Shown piece by piece: positions 1 to 6,448 of a stretch of DNA of 6,448 nt (positions within the stretch are counted from its first letter, which is position 1; each line of letters opens with the position of its first letter). The DNA is from Chitinophagaceae bacterium (lineage in GTDB: Bacteria > Bacteroidota > Bacteroidia > Chitinophagales > Chitinophagaceae): contig JACMLD010000468.1 in assembly GCA_014379785.1 (NCBI GenBank), positions 1-6,448 of the forward strand, read 5' to 3'. The notes beneath the pieces are model-generated. The model was not told the origin of the DNA and searched no databases. It was given only the letters and a program-made list of their open reading frames with translations. The position numbers were made by a program, and so were the translations under genes.

Positions 1-2213
1 CTGAAAACCCAACTGCCCTTTATTTTTTTGTTTGGCTTATGGGTCGGTGTATAGGTTGCCGAAATGTCCAGGCGATGATATGCCGGCAAACGATACTGAT
101 TGACCTTGCTGTACTCCTGTGTTAATACGCCGCCGATGATGTAAAAGCGCTCAGGCAGCGTGGTTGCATTGCCGGTGCCGTATACAAACACAGCGGACAC
201 TTTCCATTTTTTATTCAAGGCATAGGTTGCCACCACCGACAGGTCATGACGCCTGTCATACTTTGCGAAATATTTTTCACCGCCATTCAACTGAGGAAAC
301 TTGCGGTAAGTCCAGCTCAGCGTATATCCAATCCATCCTGTAAGCCTGCCCTTGTTTTTACCAACATACAATTCCGCACCATAGCTCCACCCCTGTCCGA
401 ATACAAATTCTTTTTCAGGATCGCTCAGTGAAGGCGTATAACCTTCACGGTATTCAATCTGATTCTGCATGTCTTTATAATACACTTCCAGCGATGTCTC
501 GTAGGTATTGTCCTTAAAGTTTTTGAAAACACCTGCAGCATACTGCCAGGCAATCTGAGGCTTTACGCGGTAGGTACTGGGCACCCAGAGATCCGTTGGC
601 AATGTAGACCCCGCATTGCTGACAAGATGTATATACTGGAGATTTCTGGTCACTGCCGCCTTCACAGATGTTTCATCGTCGATCGAATACCGGAGCGTGG
701 CCCGGGGCTCCAGTCCACCATACGCTTTCACGAGTTCACCCCGACCGTACTGAACGCTGTCGAGCTTATTGCCATTGATGTCCTCCGTGTATTTTGTGTA
801 TCGTCCAACCTGCGCGAAACCGCTGTATCGCAGTCCCACATTCAGTTTTAGCTTATCGCTGATCTCCCAGTCGTCCTGCAGGTATACGGCCACTTCATTC
901 GCATATTTCGACGTGGCATTGTTTGGTTCAAACACAACGCTGTCCTGATTGCCGCTGAGCACATTCGGAGTAAAAGTGTGATAGGTATACTGCGCACCAA
1001 ATTTCAGTTTGTGATTTGGTGAAGGATAATAATCGAAGTCAACCTTTCCATTCAAATCCTTGATTCCCGAAGCGAGTTTGATATTGAAATTACTTTGCGA
1101 AGCATTGAATGCGAAATTGTAGCTGTTGTAAACAAGTGTGGTATTTGAAAACAATTTTCTGTTGAACACATGGTTCCATCTGAGTGTGGCGGTGGCATTG
1201 CCCCATGGAATATTTGCGCTGAATGATCTTTTGGTATTTTTAAAATCAAAGACATCTTTTCCGAAATAGCCGCTCAGGTAAAGCCTGTCCTTATCGGAGA
1301 TGCGATAATTCACTTTTGTGTTGAGGTCATAGAAATAATATCCCGAGCCTTTGAATTCGCTGTCTTTGGGAATCAGTGGTTTCACCAGCACATCTATATA
1401 AGTTCTTCTCGCCGATACGATAAACGATGCCTTGTCTTTTTTTATCGGCCCCTGGATCGAAACCCGTGATGCAATGAGTCCAAGTCCGCCATCCACCTCC
1501 AGCTTATTGATATTGCCATCCTTCATAGCAACATCGAGCACCGAAGAAAGTCTGCCACCGTATTGAGCAGGTATACCGCCTTTGATGAGCGTGACATTTT
1601 TTATCGCATCAGAATTAAAGACTGAGAAAAACCCGAAAAGGTGTCCAGTATTATACACTACCGCATCGTCGAGAATAATGAGATTCTGATCAGGTCCGCC
1701 GCCGCGAACATAAAGACCAGTATTGCCTTCGCCGGCATTTCTTACACCCGGGAGCAATTGCAGGGTTTTGAGAATGTCCACTTCACCGAGCAGCACGGGC
1801 AATTCTTTTACCTTGCTGATGGAAAGGTCAAATTTTCCCATCTGCGCATTTTTTACGTTGCCATCCCGTCGTTTGCCGTACACTATCACCTCAGATGCCT
1901 CGGCAGCCCTCGGCACCATCTGAAAGTTCAGGAGTTTATTTTCACTCAAATCAATTTCTATGGGGTATGACTCATAACCTACAAATGAGCAGAGCATGGT
2001 GTATCTGCCCTGATCGAGTGTGATGGAAAAAAATCCGTAGGAATTTGAGCTGATACTTTTGCCTTGTCCGCTTACACTGATGGTGGCTCCTATCAGCGTC
2101 TCACCGGTGGCACTGTCACGCGCGTAGCCGCTTACCGTATATTTCTTCTGAGAAATGGCCGGAATGGCGCAGCTAAACAATAAAGCGAATAAAATAATGG
2201 ATTTGAAATTCAT
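1..2213 (-). CDS. TonB-dependent outer-membrane receptor with N-terminal carboxypeptidase-regulatory-like domain (3' end cut by window edge)
   Basis: I read an unbroken frame of 737 codons from the ATG at 2213 to base 1. Residues 1-21 are a signal peptide (hydrophobic core IILFALLF, likely cleavage AIS|Q). Residues about 25-100 form a CarboxypepD_reg-like beta-sandwich (VSGYARDSATGETLIGATI, then FVGYES). Residues about 135-235 are the plug, with LPGVRNAGEGNTGLYVRGGG near 154-173, LIILDDAVVYN near 178-188 and KGGIPAQYGGRLSSVLDV near 211-228. The rest is beta barrel, including the late family motifs DLWVPS, YDRRHDLSVV and VYGTGNATTLP. Members usually have about 800 residues, so the last strands, perhaps 50-80 residues, are missing. 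By family, it imports a ligand across the outer membrane using TonB energy. It lacks SusC-type length and has no SusD neighbour in the window, so glycan import is not indicated. The start directly follows the stop of the DUF3347-type gene, so translational coupling is likely. The ligand is unknown. Confidence 0.95.
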   Translation of the reverse strand, partial: MNFKSIILFALLFSCAIPAISQKKYTVSGYARDSATGETLIGATISVSGQGKSISSNSYGFFSITLDQGRYTMLCSFVGYESYPIEIDLSENKLLNFQMVPRAAEASEVIVYGKRRDGNVKNAQMGKFDLSISKVKELPVLLGEVDILKTLQLLPGVRNAGEGNTGLYVRGGGPDQNLIILDDAVVYNTGHLFGFFSVFNSDAIKNVTLIKGGIPAQYGGRLSSVLDVAMKDGNINKLEVDGGLGLIASRVSIQGPIKKDKASFIVSARRTYIDVLVKPLIPKDSEFKGSGYYFYDLNTKVNYRISDKDRLYLSGYFGKDVFDFKNTKRSFSANIPWGNATATLRWNHVFNRKLFSNTTLVYNSYNFAFNASQSNFNIKLASGIKDLNGKVDFDYYPSPNHKLKFGAQYTYHTFTPNVLSGNQDSVVFEPNNATSKYANEVAVYLQDDWEISDKLKLNVGLRYSGFAQVGRYTKYTEDINGNKLDSVQYGRGELVKAYGGLEPRATLRYSIDDETSVKAAVTRNLQYIHLVSNAGSTLPTDLWVPSTYRVKPQIAWQYAAGVFKNFKDNTYETSLEVYYKDMQNQIEYREGYTPSLSDPEKEFVFGQGWSYGAELYVGKNKGRLTGWIGYTLSWTYRKFPQLNGGEKYFAKYDRRHDLSVVATYALNKKWKVSAVFVYGTGNATTLPERFYIIGGVLTQEYSKVNQYRLPAYHRLDISATYTPTHKPNKKIKGSWVF

Positions 2214-2837
2214 TTATCGGGTATAATCAAGTGAATCAGTGATGTCGCCGCAGCCGAGCATTGCATCTTTGTATTTCGGATGTTTTTTCCCCAGGTAGGG
2301 ATTGACAACCTTGTTGTTGTCGCTTATCCAGTAAGCTTCTTCGTCATCGTTGAATGCCATGGGACAATGCTGGTGAAATAGTTTTTTTCTGTCGTACCGG
2401 ACAGTTCTTACCAGCTCATACAACGATTCAGAAATCATCTGAAATTCGCGTTTCTTTTTCGTCAGATCACCCTCTCCGACCAGTCCTTTTGCGGAGCCGC
2501 TGATGCTGGCTGCATAATCCGCTGCCATTTTTTGGATATCACCGGTCGAATCACCCGTAATCTGTTCAGTTTGCAGACTGTCGGCATACCCCGCCACATT
2601 ACGTGCTGCGGCATTCGCCTTCAGCGTATCATATTCTACCAGGGCGTCTTTCAGTTCAAAGTACCCTGTCAGCAGACGGTCGAAAGACTCGTTGAAAGCC
2701 GATGAATTTTTGCTTATAGCAAGCGGTTGCTGTTTGGCTCCTTTCGGGCCATCGTTGCCGCCTTTGTCAAATGCCAGCTTATATATTGCAAATCCGGCAA
2801 TTGCGACCAAAATTATTCCTATCAGGGCCTTCTTCAT
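2214..2837 (-). CDS. Membrane-anchored periplasmic DUF3347-type protein
   Basis: The gene encodes 207 residues. Residues 4-22 are one hydrophobic segment after Met-Lys-Lys, best read as an uncleaved N-terminal anchor or signal; there is no lipobox Cys. A low-complexity linker (24-42) leads to a helical domain. Residues 55-90 (LLTGYFELKDALVEYD and following) and 130-147 (SESLYELV) match the usual pattern of DUF3347, and the C-terminal part holds HQHCPMAFN (155-163), AYWIS (168-172), NPYLG (179-183) and AMLGCG (192-197). Cys158, Met160, His155, His157 and Cys196 are plausible metal ligands. In the family this domain often sits at the end of CusB-like efflux adaptors or in small lipoproteins near copper-resistance genes; here it stands alone. 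A short KKHPKYK segment (184-190) separates NPYLG from the Cys-Gly motif. The start is fixed because an in-frame TAA lies at 2861-2859 with no other ATG between. It is the first gene of the left operon. The domain assignment rests on motif recall, not a search. Confidence 0.85.
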   Translation of the reverse strand: MKKALIGIILVAIAGFAIYKLAFDKGGNDGPKGAKQQPLAISKNSSAFNESFDRLLTGYFELKDALVEYDTLKANAAARNVAGYADSLQTEQITGDSTGDIQKMAADYAASISGSAKGLVGEGDLTKKKREFQMISESLYELVRTVRYDRKKLFHQHCPMAFNDDEEAYWISDNNKVVNPYLGKKHPKYKDAMLGCGDITDSLDYTR

Positions 2838-2853
2838 TCTGCTAAAGTTTTGG

Positions 2854-2861
2854 CAAAATTA
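2854..2861 (-). promoter_or_regulatory. Putative Bacteroidota -7 box for the DUF3347/receptor operon
   Basis: On the minus strand these bases read TAATTTTG, an exact match to the Bacteroidota -7 consensus TAnnTTTG. It lies 16 bases before the ATG at 2837, implying a very short leader of about 10-13 bases. No TTG is found 17-23 bases upstream, so the -33 element is absent or degenerate. The pattern is short and AT-rich, so chance matches are possible. Confidence 0.5.
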
Positions 2862-2877
2862 GGAGATAAAAACTTTC

Positions 2878-2904
2878 CACCGCGTTTGTCATACTTTTGC
2901 GGTG
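2878..2904. repeat. Inverted repeat CACCGC / GCGGTG spanning the rightward -7 box
   Basis: CACCGC at 2878-2883 and its exact reverse complement GCGGTG at 2899-2904 are separated by 15 bases. The TACTTTTG box (2892-2899) lies inside and shares its last G with the right arm. The arms do not extend. The placement would suit a repressor operator, but six-base arms can arise by chance. Confidence 0.3.
2892..2899 (+). promoter_or_regulatory. Putative Bacteroidota -7 box for the ABC-F/patatin operon
   Basis: TACTTTTG matches the Bacteroidota -7 consensus TAnnTTTG exactly and is followed by the GC-containing stretch CGGTGCCG that often surrounds start points in this phylum. It lies 33 bases before the ATG at 2933, giving a leader of roughly 27 bases. 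No TTG is present 17-23 bases upstream, so the -33 element is weak or absent. Confidence 0.55.
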
Positions 2905-2912
2905 CCGTTTAA

Positions 2913-2922
2913 CAAATATTTG
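2913..2922. repeat. Perfect 10-base palindrome in the ABC-F leader
   Basis: CAAATATTTG is fully self-complementary and ends 10 bases before the ABC-F start codon, in the predicted 5' leader. It could be a small operator or a chance AT-rich palindrome. It is too short and too AT-rich to act as a terminator or strong hairpin. Its last two bases begin the in-frame TGA (2921-2923) that fixes the downstream start. Confidence 0.25.
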
Positions 2923-2932
2923 AAACACAACT

Positions 2933-4885
2933 ATGCTGGCAGGATTTACGAATGTAACGTTTGAATTTGGTGCAAGAGTCATTGTTCAGGAAGCGACCTG
3001 GCATATTCAACCGAACGAAAGAATTGGATTAATAGGATATAATGGAACCGGAAAATCAACGCTCCTGAAACTGCTGGCTGGAGAATACATGCCATCGGAG
3101 GGCACGGTCGAGCGCAGTCGCACAACCTCCATAGGCTATTTGCATCAGGATCTCCTCAGCTTTGACACCAGCGATTCGATTTTGCAGGTGGCGATGGGCG
3201 CGTTTGAGAGGGTTTTGCAGCTCGAAAAGGAAATTGAGGAAATGGGCAAGTTGCTGGAACATTCTTCCGACGAAAAATTGCTGCACGACTTCTCTGATAA
3301 GCTCCATGAAATGGATACGCTGGACGGGTATAATATTCACCACAAGACTGAAGAAGTGCTGCAGGGACTGGGGTTTGCCAATGCACATCTCAACAGGCCT
3401 TACCGCGAATTCAGCGGAGGCTGGCGTATGCGTGTACTGCTGGCGAAAATGATCCTTCAGAAACCAGACCTGCTTTTGCTGGATGAACCAACGAATCACC
3501 TTGATCTTCCATCGATAGAGTGGCTGGAGAAATACCTGCTGCATTACCAGGGCTCAGTGGTAATTGTGAGTCACGATAAATACTTTCTGAATCGGATGGT
3601 GACGAAGATTGTGGAGGTCTACCAGCGCGAACTCCATATTTACAATGGCAACTTTGAATACTACGAAAATGAAAAGGCGCTGAGAATAGAAATGCAGCAG
3701 CGCGCATTTGAAAATCAGCAGGATTATATCAGGCAGCAGGAAAGATTTATAGAGCGTTTCAAGGCCAAGGCCTCAAAAGCAGCGCAGGCACAGAGTGTGT
3801 CCAAGCGGCTCGACAAGCTTGACCGCATTGAAAATGTAGAGATAGAAAGGCCGAATATCAAAATCAATTTTCGTGTGGATAAAACGCCGGGTAAAGTACT
3901 GGTTGAATTAAAAGGCGTAGCAAAATCTTATGGTGATCTTGAAATCGTTAAAGATGCTTCTGCAGAAATCAACCGCGGCGACAAGATTGCCCTGATTGGT
4001 GCGAACGGAAAGGGAAAATCTACCCTGCTCAGGATCATTGCCGGACAGGAGACCTTTGAGGGAGAAAGAAAATGGGGACATAATGTTGACGAAAGCTTTT
4101 ACGCACAGCATCAGCTGGAGGCGCTGAACGTCAACAATACGATTCTGGATGAAATGAAGGAATGTGGCAGTCAGAAAACTGAGCTGGAATTGCGTACGCT
4201 GCTGGGTTGTTTTTTGTTCAGCGGCGACGACAGCGATAAAAAAATAAAGGTATTGAGCGGAGGAGAAAAGGCACGTGTGGCACTGGCAAAGACGATGGTG
4301 AGCAAGGCAAATTTTCTGATGCTGGATGAGCCGACGAATCACCTTGACATGCACTCCGTAGATTTGCTGGTAGAAGCATTGAGGAGATATGAAGGAACGC
4401 TGATCATGGTCAGTCACGATCGTTATTTTATCTCACGCGCCGCCAACCGGATATGGGAAATTGAAGATGGCATGATAAAGGATTTTCATGGTGGTTATGA
4501 TGAGTGGGTGCAATGGAAGATCCGTATGGCAGAGAAAGTACCCGCGCAGGGAAAAAAGGAGAAGGAGAACAAGGCTCCTGTGGCTGCGCCAAAGCCGGTT
4601 GCGCCCATATCGGCACCCGGTGTACCAATCAATAAGGAGCATAAAAAGGAATTGCAGAAATATCAGCGCGACTTTCAGATGGTGGAAGAGAAAATTGCAA
4701 AGCTGAAAATTGATAAGACAAAACTTGAATCTGATCTCGGTTCGGGCAACACCTATTCTGATAAAGGAAAGTTTGTGCAGACTGAAACCGATTATAAGAA
4801 AGTAAGTGAAGAGCTTAAAAAACTCAATCAGCAATATGAGGAATTGTTTGAAAAAATTATGGCCCTGGAAGGAGGACAGCAATAG
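2933..4885 (+). CDS. ABC-F family ATPase (ribosome-associated translation factor type)
   Basis: The 650-residue protein has two ATP-binding domains and no membrane segments, the ABC-F layout. Domain 1: Walker A GYNGTGKST (35-43), a charged helical arm insertion (about 85-140), signature SGGW (161-164), Walker B LLLLDEP (180-186) with Glu185, and His214 in VSHD. A charged linker (about 240-312) corresponds to the P-site tRNA interaction region. Domain 2: Walker A GANGKGKST (356-364), signature LSGGEKAR (441-448), LMLDEPTNH (462-470), and VSHD (493-496). A Lys/Ala/Pro-rich tether (about 535-565) leads to a C-terminal coiled coil (566-648), as in Uup-, YdiF- or YheS-like members. Family members bind the ribosomal E site and relieve stalled or slow translation. 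All catalytic residues are present. The start is fixed by an in-frame TGA at 2921-2923. The leader is only about 27 bases, with no room for the attenuator seen on many antibiotic-resistance ABC-F genes, so a housekeeping role is favoured (inference). The exact subfamily is unresolved, so no symbol is given. Confidence 0.95.
   Translation: MLAGFTNVTFEFGARVIVQEATWHIQPNERIGLIGYNGTGKSTLLKLLAGEYMPSEGTVERSRTTSIGYLHQDLLSFDTSDSILQVAMGAFERVLQLEKEIEEMGKLLEHSSDEKLLHDFSDKLHEMDTLDGYNIHHKTEEVLQGLGFANAHLNRPYREFSGGWRMRVLLAKMILQKPDLLLLDEPTNHLDLPSIEWLEKYLLHYQGSVVIVSHDKYFLNRMVTKIVEVYQRELHIYNGNFEYYENEKALRIEMQQRAFENQQDYIRQQERFIERFKAKASKAAQAQSVSKRLDKLDRIENVEIERPNIKINFRVDKTPGKVLVELKGVAKSYGDLEIVKDASAEINRGDKIALIGANGKGKSTLLRIIAGQETFEGERKWGHNVDESFYAQHQLEALNVNNTILDEMKECGSQKTELELRTLLGCFLFSGDDSDKKIKVLSGGEKARVALAKTMVSKANFLMLDEPTNHLDMHSVDLLVEALRRYEGTLIMVSHDRYFISRAANRIWEIEDGMIKDFHGGYDEWVQWKIRMAEKVPAQGKKEKENKAPVAAPKPVAPISAPGVPINKEHKKELQKYQRDFQMVEEKIAKLKIDKTKLESDLGSGNTYSDKGKFVQTETDYKKVSEELKKLNQQYEELFEKIMALEGGQQ
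4871..4875 (+). promoter_or_regulatory. Possible Shine-Dalgarno sequence for the patatin gene
   Basis: GGAGG ends 10 bases before the ATG at 4886, inside the last codons of the ABC-F gene where it encodes Gly-Gly. The other starts in the window have no such motif, and Bacteroidota rarely depend on one, so it may be incidental. It nevertheless supports the ATG that abuts the ABC-F stop. Confidence 0.3.
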
Positions 4886-6448
4886 ATGATCCGTTCAGCC
4901 ATACTTTTTGTGGTGCTGTTTTTTTTTACTGATGTCGTTTTATCACAGGCAAAACGTCCAAGCATCGGCCTTACGCTCAGCGGTGGCGGTGCAAAGGGAC
5001 TTGCGCATATTGGCATTCTCAAGGCCATCGATTCTGCCGGACTCAAAGTGGATTATATCACGGGCACCAGCATGGGTGCTATTGTTGGAAGCCTGTATGC
5101 TGTTGGCTATCGGGCAGACAGCATTGAAAAAATCGCCCAGAAAATCGACTGGGATCTGCTGCTCAGCAATTCTTCGAGCCTGCGGAGTCTTTTCATGGAA
5201 GAAAAAGATGAGTCTAACAAGTATGTAGTGGAGTTGCCATGGGTCAATCATCGTTTTCGCTTGCCAAGCGGTGTTTTGGAAGGCCAGGAATTGTGGCTGA
5301 AGTTCTCCGAACTTTTTTTACCAGTTTATGATAGAAAGGATTTCTCCAAATTCAGCATCCCTTTCCGATGTATAGGTACCGATGTCGGTACCGGCGAAGC
5401 GGTGGTGATGAAAGAGGGTGAAATCATCACAGCGATACGGTCGAGTATGGCAATTCCTTCTGTCTTTACAGCCGTTGATTATAACGGAAAGAAATTGGTT
5501 GACGGTGGCATTGTGCGAAATTTCCCCGTCAGGGATGTAAAGGAAATGGGCGCAGACATTGTGGTAGGCAGTAATGTGGCCACGGGTCTGCTTCCATCTG
5601 ATAAAGTTAGAAATGTAATACAGGTGTTGCTGCAGGTCGCTTTTTTTCGTGAGTCTGAGGATACAAAACTTGAAGTGCCGCAGTGTGATATCTATGTGCC
5701 GTTCGACATGGATAAGTTTACCATGGGCAGTTTTGGCCAGGCGGAGGAGTTGATGCGACTGGGGAATGAAGAGGGCCGGAAACTGTATCCCAGATTGAAA
5801 AGACTTGCCGATTCGCTGAATGCGATTTATGGTCCGCAGCAGGTTGTGCTGAACCGGCTGCCTGATGTAAATGATATCATTATTTCGGAATATGAGGTGA
5901 ACGGAACGAATAAGACTTCGGCGGATTTTTTTATTCATACGATGGATTTTCTTACAAACAGAAAATATTCCGGGAAGCAGTTGGCGGACAAGGTGCGTCA
6001 GGCTTATGGTACGCGGTATTATACAAGAATCATGTATTCTCTGGAGCCTTTGGCCGATGGCACTGCGCGGATTGTTTTTGACGTGATGGAAAATCCGCTC
6101 ACGTTTGCAAAACTCGGTATACATTATAATAAATTTTCGGGGATTGGCGTGGTGGCAAACCTCACCACGAGAAATTTTTTTACACCAAATTCCAGGAGTC
6201 TTGTTACAGCCAATATCGGGGAAAGCTTCCGCCTTCGGGGGGAACATCTACAGTATTTCGGGAGAAGAAAAGATTTTTCTCTGGTGATTGGTACACAGTT
6301 CGATCGGTTCAATGTGACGACCTTTGACCAATACAAACAGAGCGGTCTTTACCGCCAGAGTTATTTTAAGGGAGATACAAGGTTTCAGTATTCTACTATC
6401 CGGAAGCATCTGATGGCAATGGGGACCAGATTTGAATGGGTGAAATAC
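4886..6448 (+). CDS. Secreted patatin-like phospholipase with POTRA-like and BamA/TamA-type barrel regions (3' end cut by window edge)
   Basis: I read 521 open codons to the edge, with no stop. Residues 1-20 are a signal peptide (AILFVVLFFF core, cleavage VVLS|QAK). The patatin domain spans about 25-315: oxyanion loop SGGGAKG (32-38), nucleophile elbow GTSMG (60-64) with Ser62, and DGG (206-208) with catalytic Asp206, so the Ser-Asp dyad is complete. Residues about 330-403 (IIISEYEVNGTNKTS to VFDVMENP) have the pattern of one POTRA repeat. From about 405, alternating strands (FAKLGIHYNKF, TTRNFF, LVTANIGESF) begin an Omp85-like beta barrel. This architecture matches type Vd autotransporters such as PlpD of Pseudomonas aeruginosa and FplA of Fusobacterium; comparison suggests some 200-250 residues are missing. 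The predicted role is a phospholipase A1/A2 or lysophospholipase held at, or exported through, the outer membrane. The ATG follows the ABC-F TAG directly, so co-transcription is very likely. Substrate and side of the membrane are not readable. Confidence 0.93.
   Translation, partial: MIRSAILFVVLFFFTDVVLSQAKRPSIGLTLSGGGAKGLAHIGILKAIDSAGLKVDYITGTSMGAIVGSLYAVGYRADSIEKIAQKIDWDLLLSNSSSLRSLFMEEKDESNKYVVELPWVNHRFRLPSGVLEGQELWLKFSELFLPVYDRKDFSKFSIPFRCIGTDVGTGEAVVMKEGEIITAIRSSMAIPSVFTAVDYNGKKLVDGGIVRNFPVRDVKEMGADIVVGSNVATGLLPSDKVRNVIQVLLQVAFFRESEDTKLEVPQCDIYVPFDMDKFTMGSFGQAEELMRLGNEEGRKLYPRLKRLADSLNAIYGPQQVVLNRLPDVNDIIISEYEVNGTNKTSADFFIHTMDFLTNRKYSGKQLADKVRQAYGTRYYTRIMYSLEPLADGTARIVFDVMENPLTFAKLGIHYNKFSGIGVVANLTTRNFFTPNSRSLVTANIGESFRLRGEHLQYFGRRKDFSLVIGTQFDRFNVTTFDQYKQSGLYRQSYFKGDTRFQYSTIRKHLMAMGTRFEWVKY
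4919..4927 (+). repeat. Nine-T homopolymer in the patatin signal-peptide codons
   Basis: Nine consecutive T bases form codons 12-14 (Phe-Phe-Phe) of the patatin gene. It is the longest T run I noticed in this gene; several T7 runs occur elsewhere at Phe-Phe codons. A gain or loss of one T would shift the frame within the signal peptide and abolish the product, so the tract could be slippage-prone. Confidence 0.6.

Noticed and set aside
1641..1970. A 109-codon plus-strand open frame opposite the receptor gene
   Set aside because: The minus strand encodes the conserved plug and carboxypeptidase-like domains across these bases. The plus-strand translation has no recognisable features.
2150..2213. 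Possible lipobox (Cys15) in the receptor signal peptide
   Set aside because: The residues before the Cys are Leu-Phe-Ser, with Phe at a position that normally holds a small or short residue. A normal cleavage site AIS|Q lies just downstream, and receptors of this family are not lipoproteins.
2727..2912. A 61-codon plus-strand open frame running into the central gap
   Set aside because: It starts inside the DUF3347-type gene on the opposite strand and its tail is the promoter region. No coding signal is apparent.
3056..3544. Minus-strand open frames opposite the first half of the ABC-F gene
   Set aside because: They lie antisense to Walker A, signature and Walker B codons of a clear gene and show no motifs of their own.
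3478..4348. A near-identical 28-base direct repeat (3478-3505 and 4321-4348, three mismatches)
   Set aside because: Both copies encode the Walker B segment LDEPTNHLD of the two ATP-binding domains. The similarity comes from strong protein conservation in a duplicated domain, not from a mobile or recombinational repeat.
2933..4885. Antibiotic-resistance ABC-F with a regulatory leader
   Set aside because: The space upstream allows only about a 27-base leader, with no leader peptide or attenuator hairpin. The protein motifs alone do not separate resistance from housekeeping members.
5318..6247. A 309-codon open frame on the minus strand inside the patatin gene
   Set aside because: It is codon-aligned with the sense gene and stays open because the sense strand uses no TTA, CTA or TCA codons there. 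Its translation is rich in Ile, Arg and His with no recognisable domain, while the plus strand has a complete patatin motif set.

Overview
The window most likely comes from a member of the Bacteroidota (Cytophaga-Flavobacterium-Bacteroides group), possibly a Chitinophagales or Sphingobacteriales relative. The evidence is a TonB-dependent receptor with an N-terminal carboxypeptidase-regulatory-like domain, signal peptides that end in Ser-Gln, a periplasmic DUF3347-type protein, promoters whose -7 boxes match TAnnTTTG, and mostly no Shine-Dalgarno sequences. The genus-level guess is inference from protein style only.

Layout: the window is almost entirely coding, with four genes in two divergent pairs around one 95-base gap (2838-2932). 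To the left, on the minus strand, a small membrane-anchored DUF3347-type protein (2837 to 2214) is followed with no spacer by a TonB-dependent outer-membrane receptor (2213 down to base 1, cut by the window edge). To the right, on the plus strand, a two-nucleotide-binding-domain ABC-F ATPase (2933-4885) is followed with no spacer by a secreted patatin-type phospholipase fused to a POTRA-like segment and the beginning of a BamA/TamA-type beta barrel (4886 to the right edge, incomplete). No stretch over 300 bases lacks a gene, and I saw no tRNA, rRNA, CRISPR array, insertion sequence or terminator.

The left pair looks like a cell-envelope unit. The DUF3347 region carries a Cys-Pro-Met ... Cys-Gly arrangement that in its relatives is linked to copper or heavy-metal handling, so the receptor may serve metal or metal-chelate traffic; the substrate is not readable from the sequence. 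The right pair joins a cytoplasmic ribosome-associated ATPase to an outer-membrane lipase with no obvious shared function, so co-transcription may simply be positional. The central gap has one good -7 box in each direction, and the two predicted promoter footprints overlap.

Nothing here is a clearly new system. The points most worth a second look are the patatin-POTRA-barrel fusion (type Vd-like), the DUF3347/receptor pair, the identical zero-base stop/ATG junction in both operons, and a nine-T tract in the patatin signal-peptide codons.
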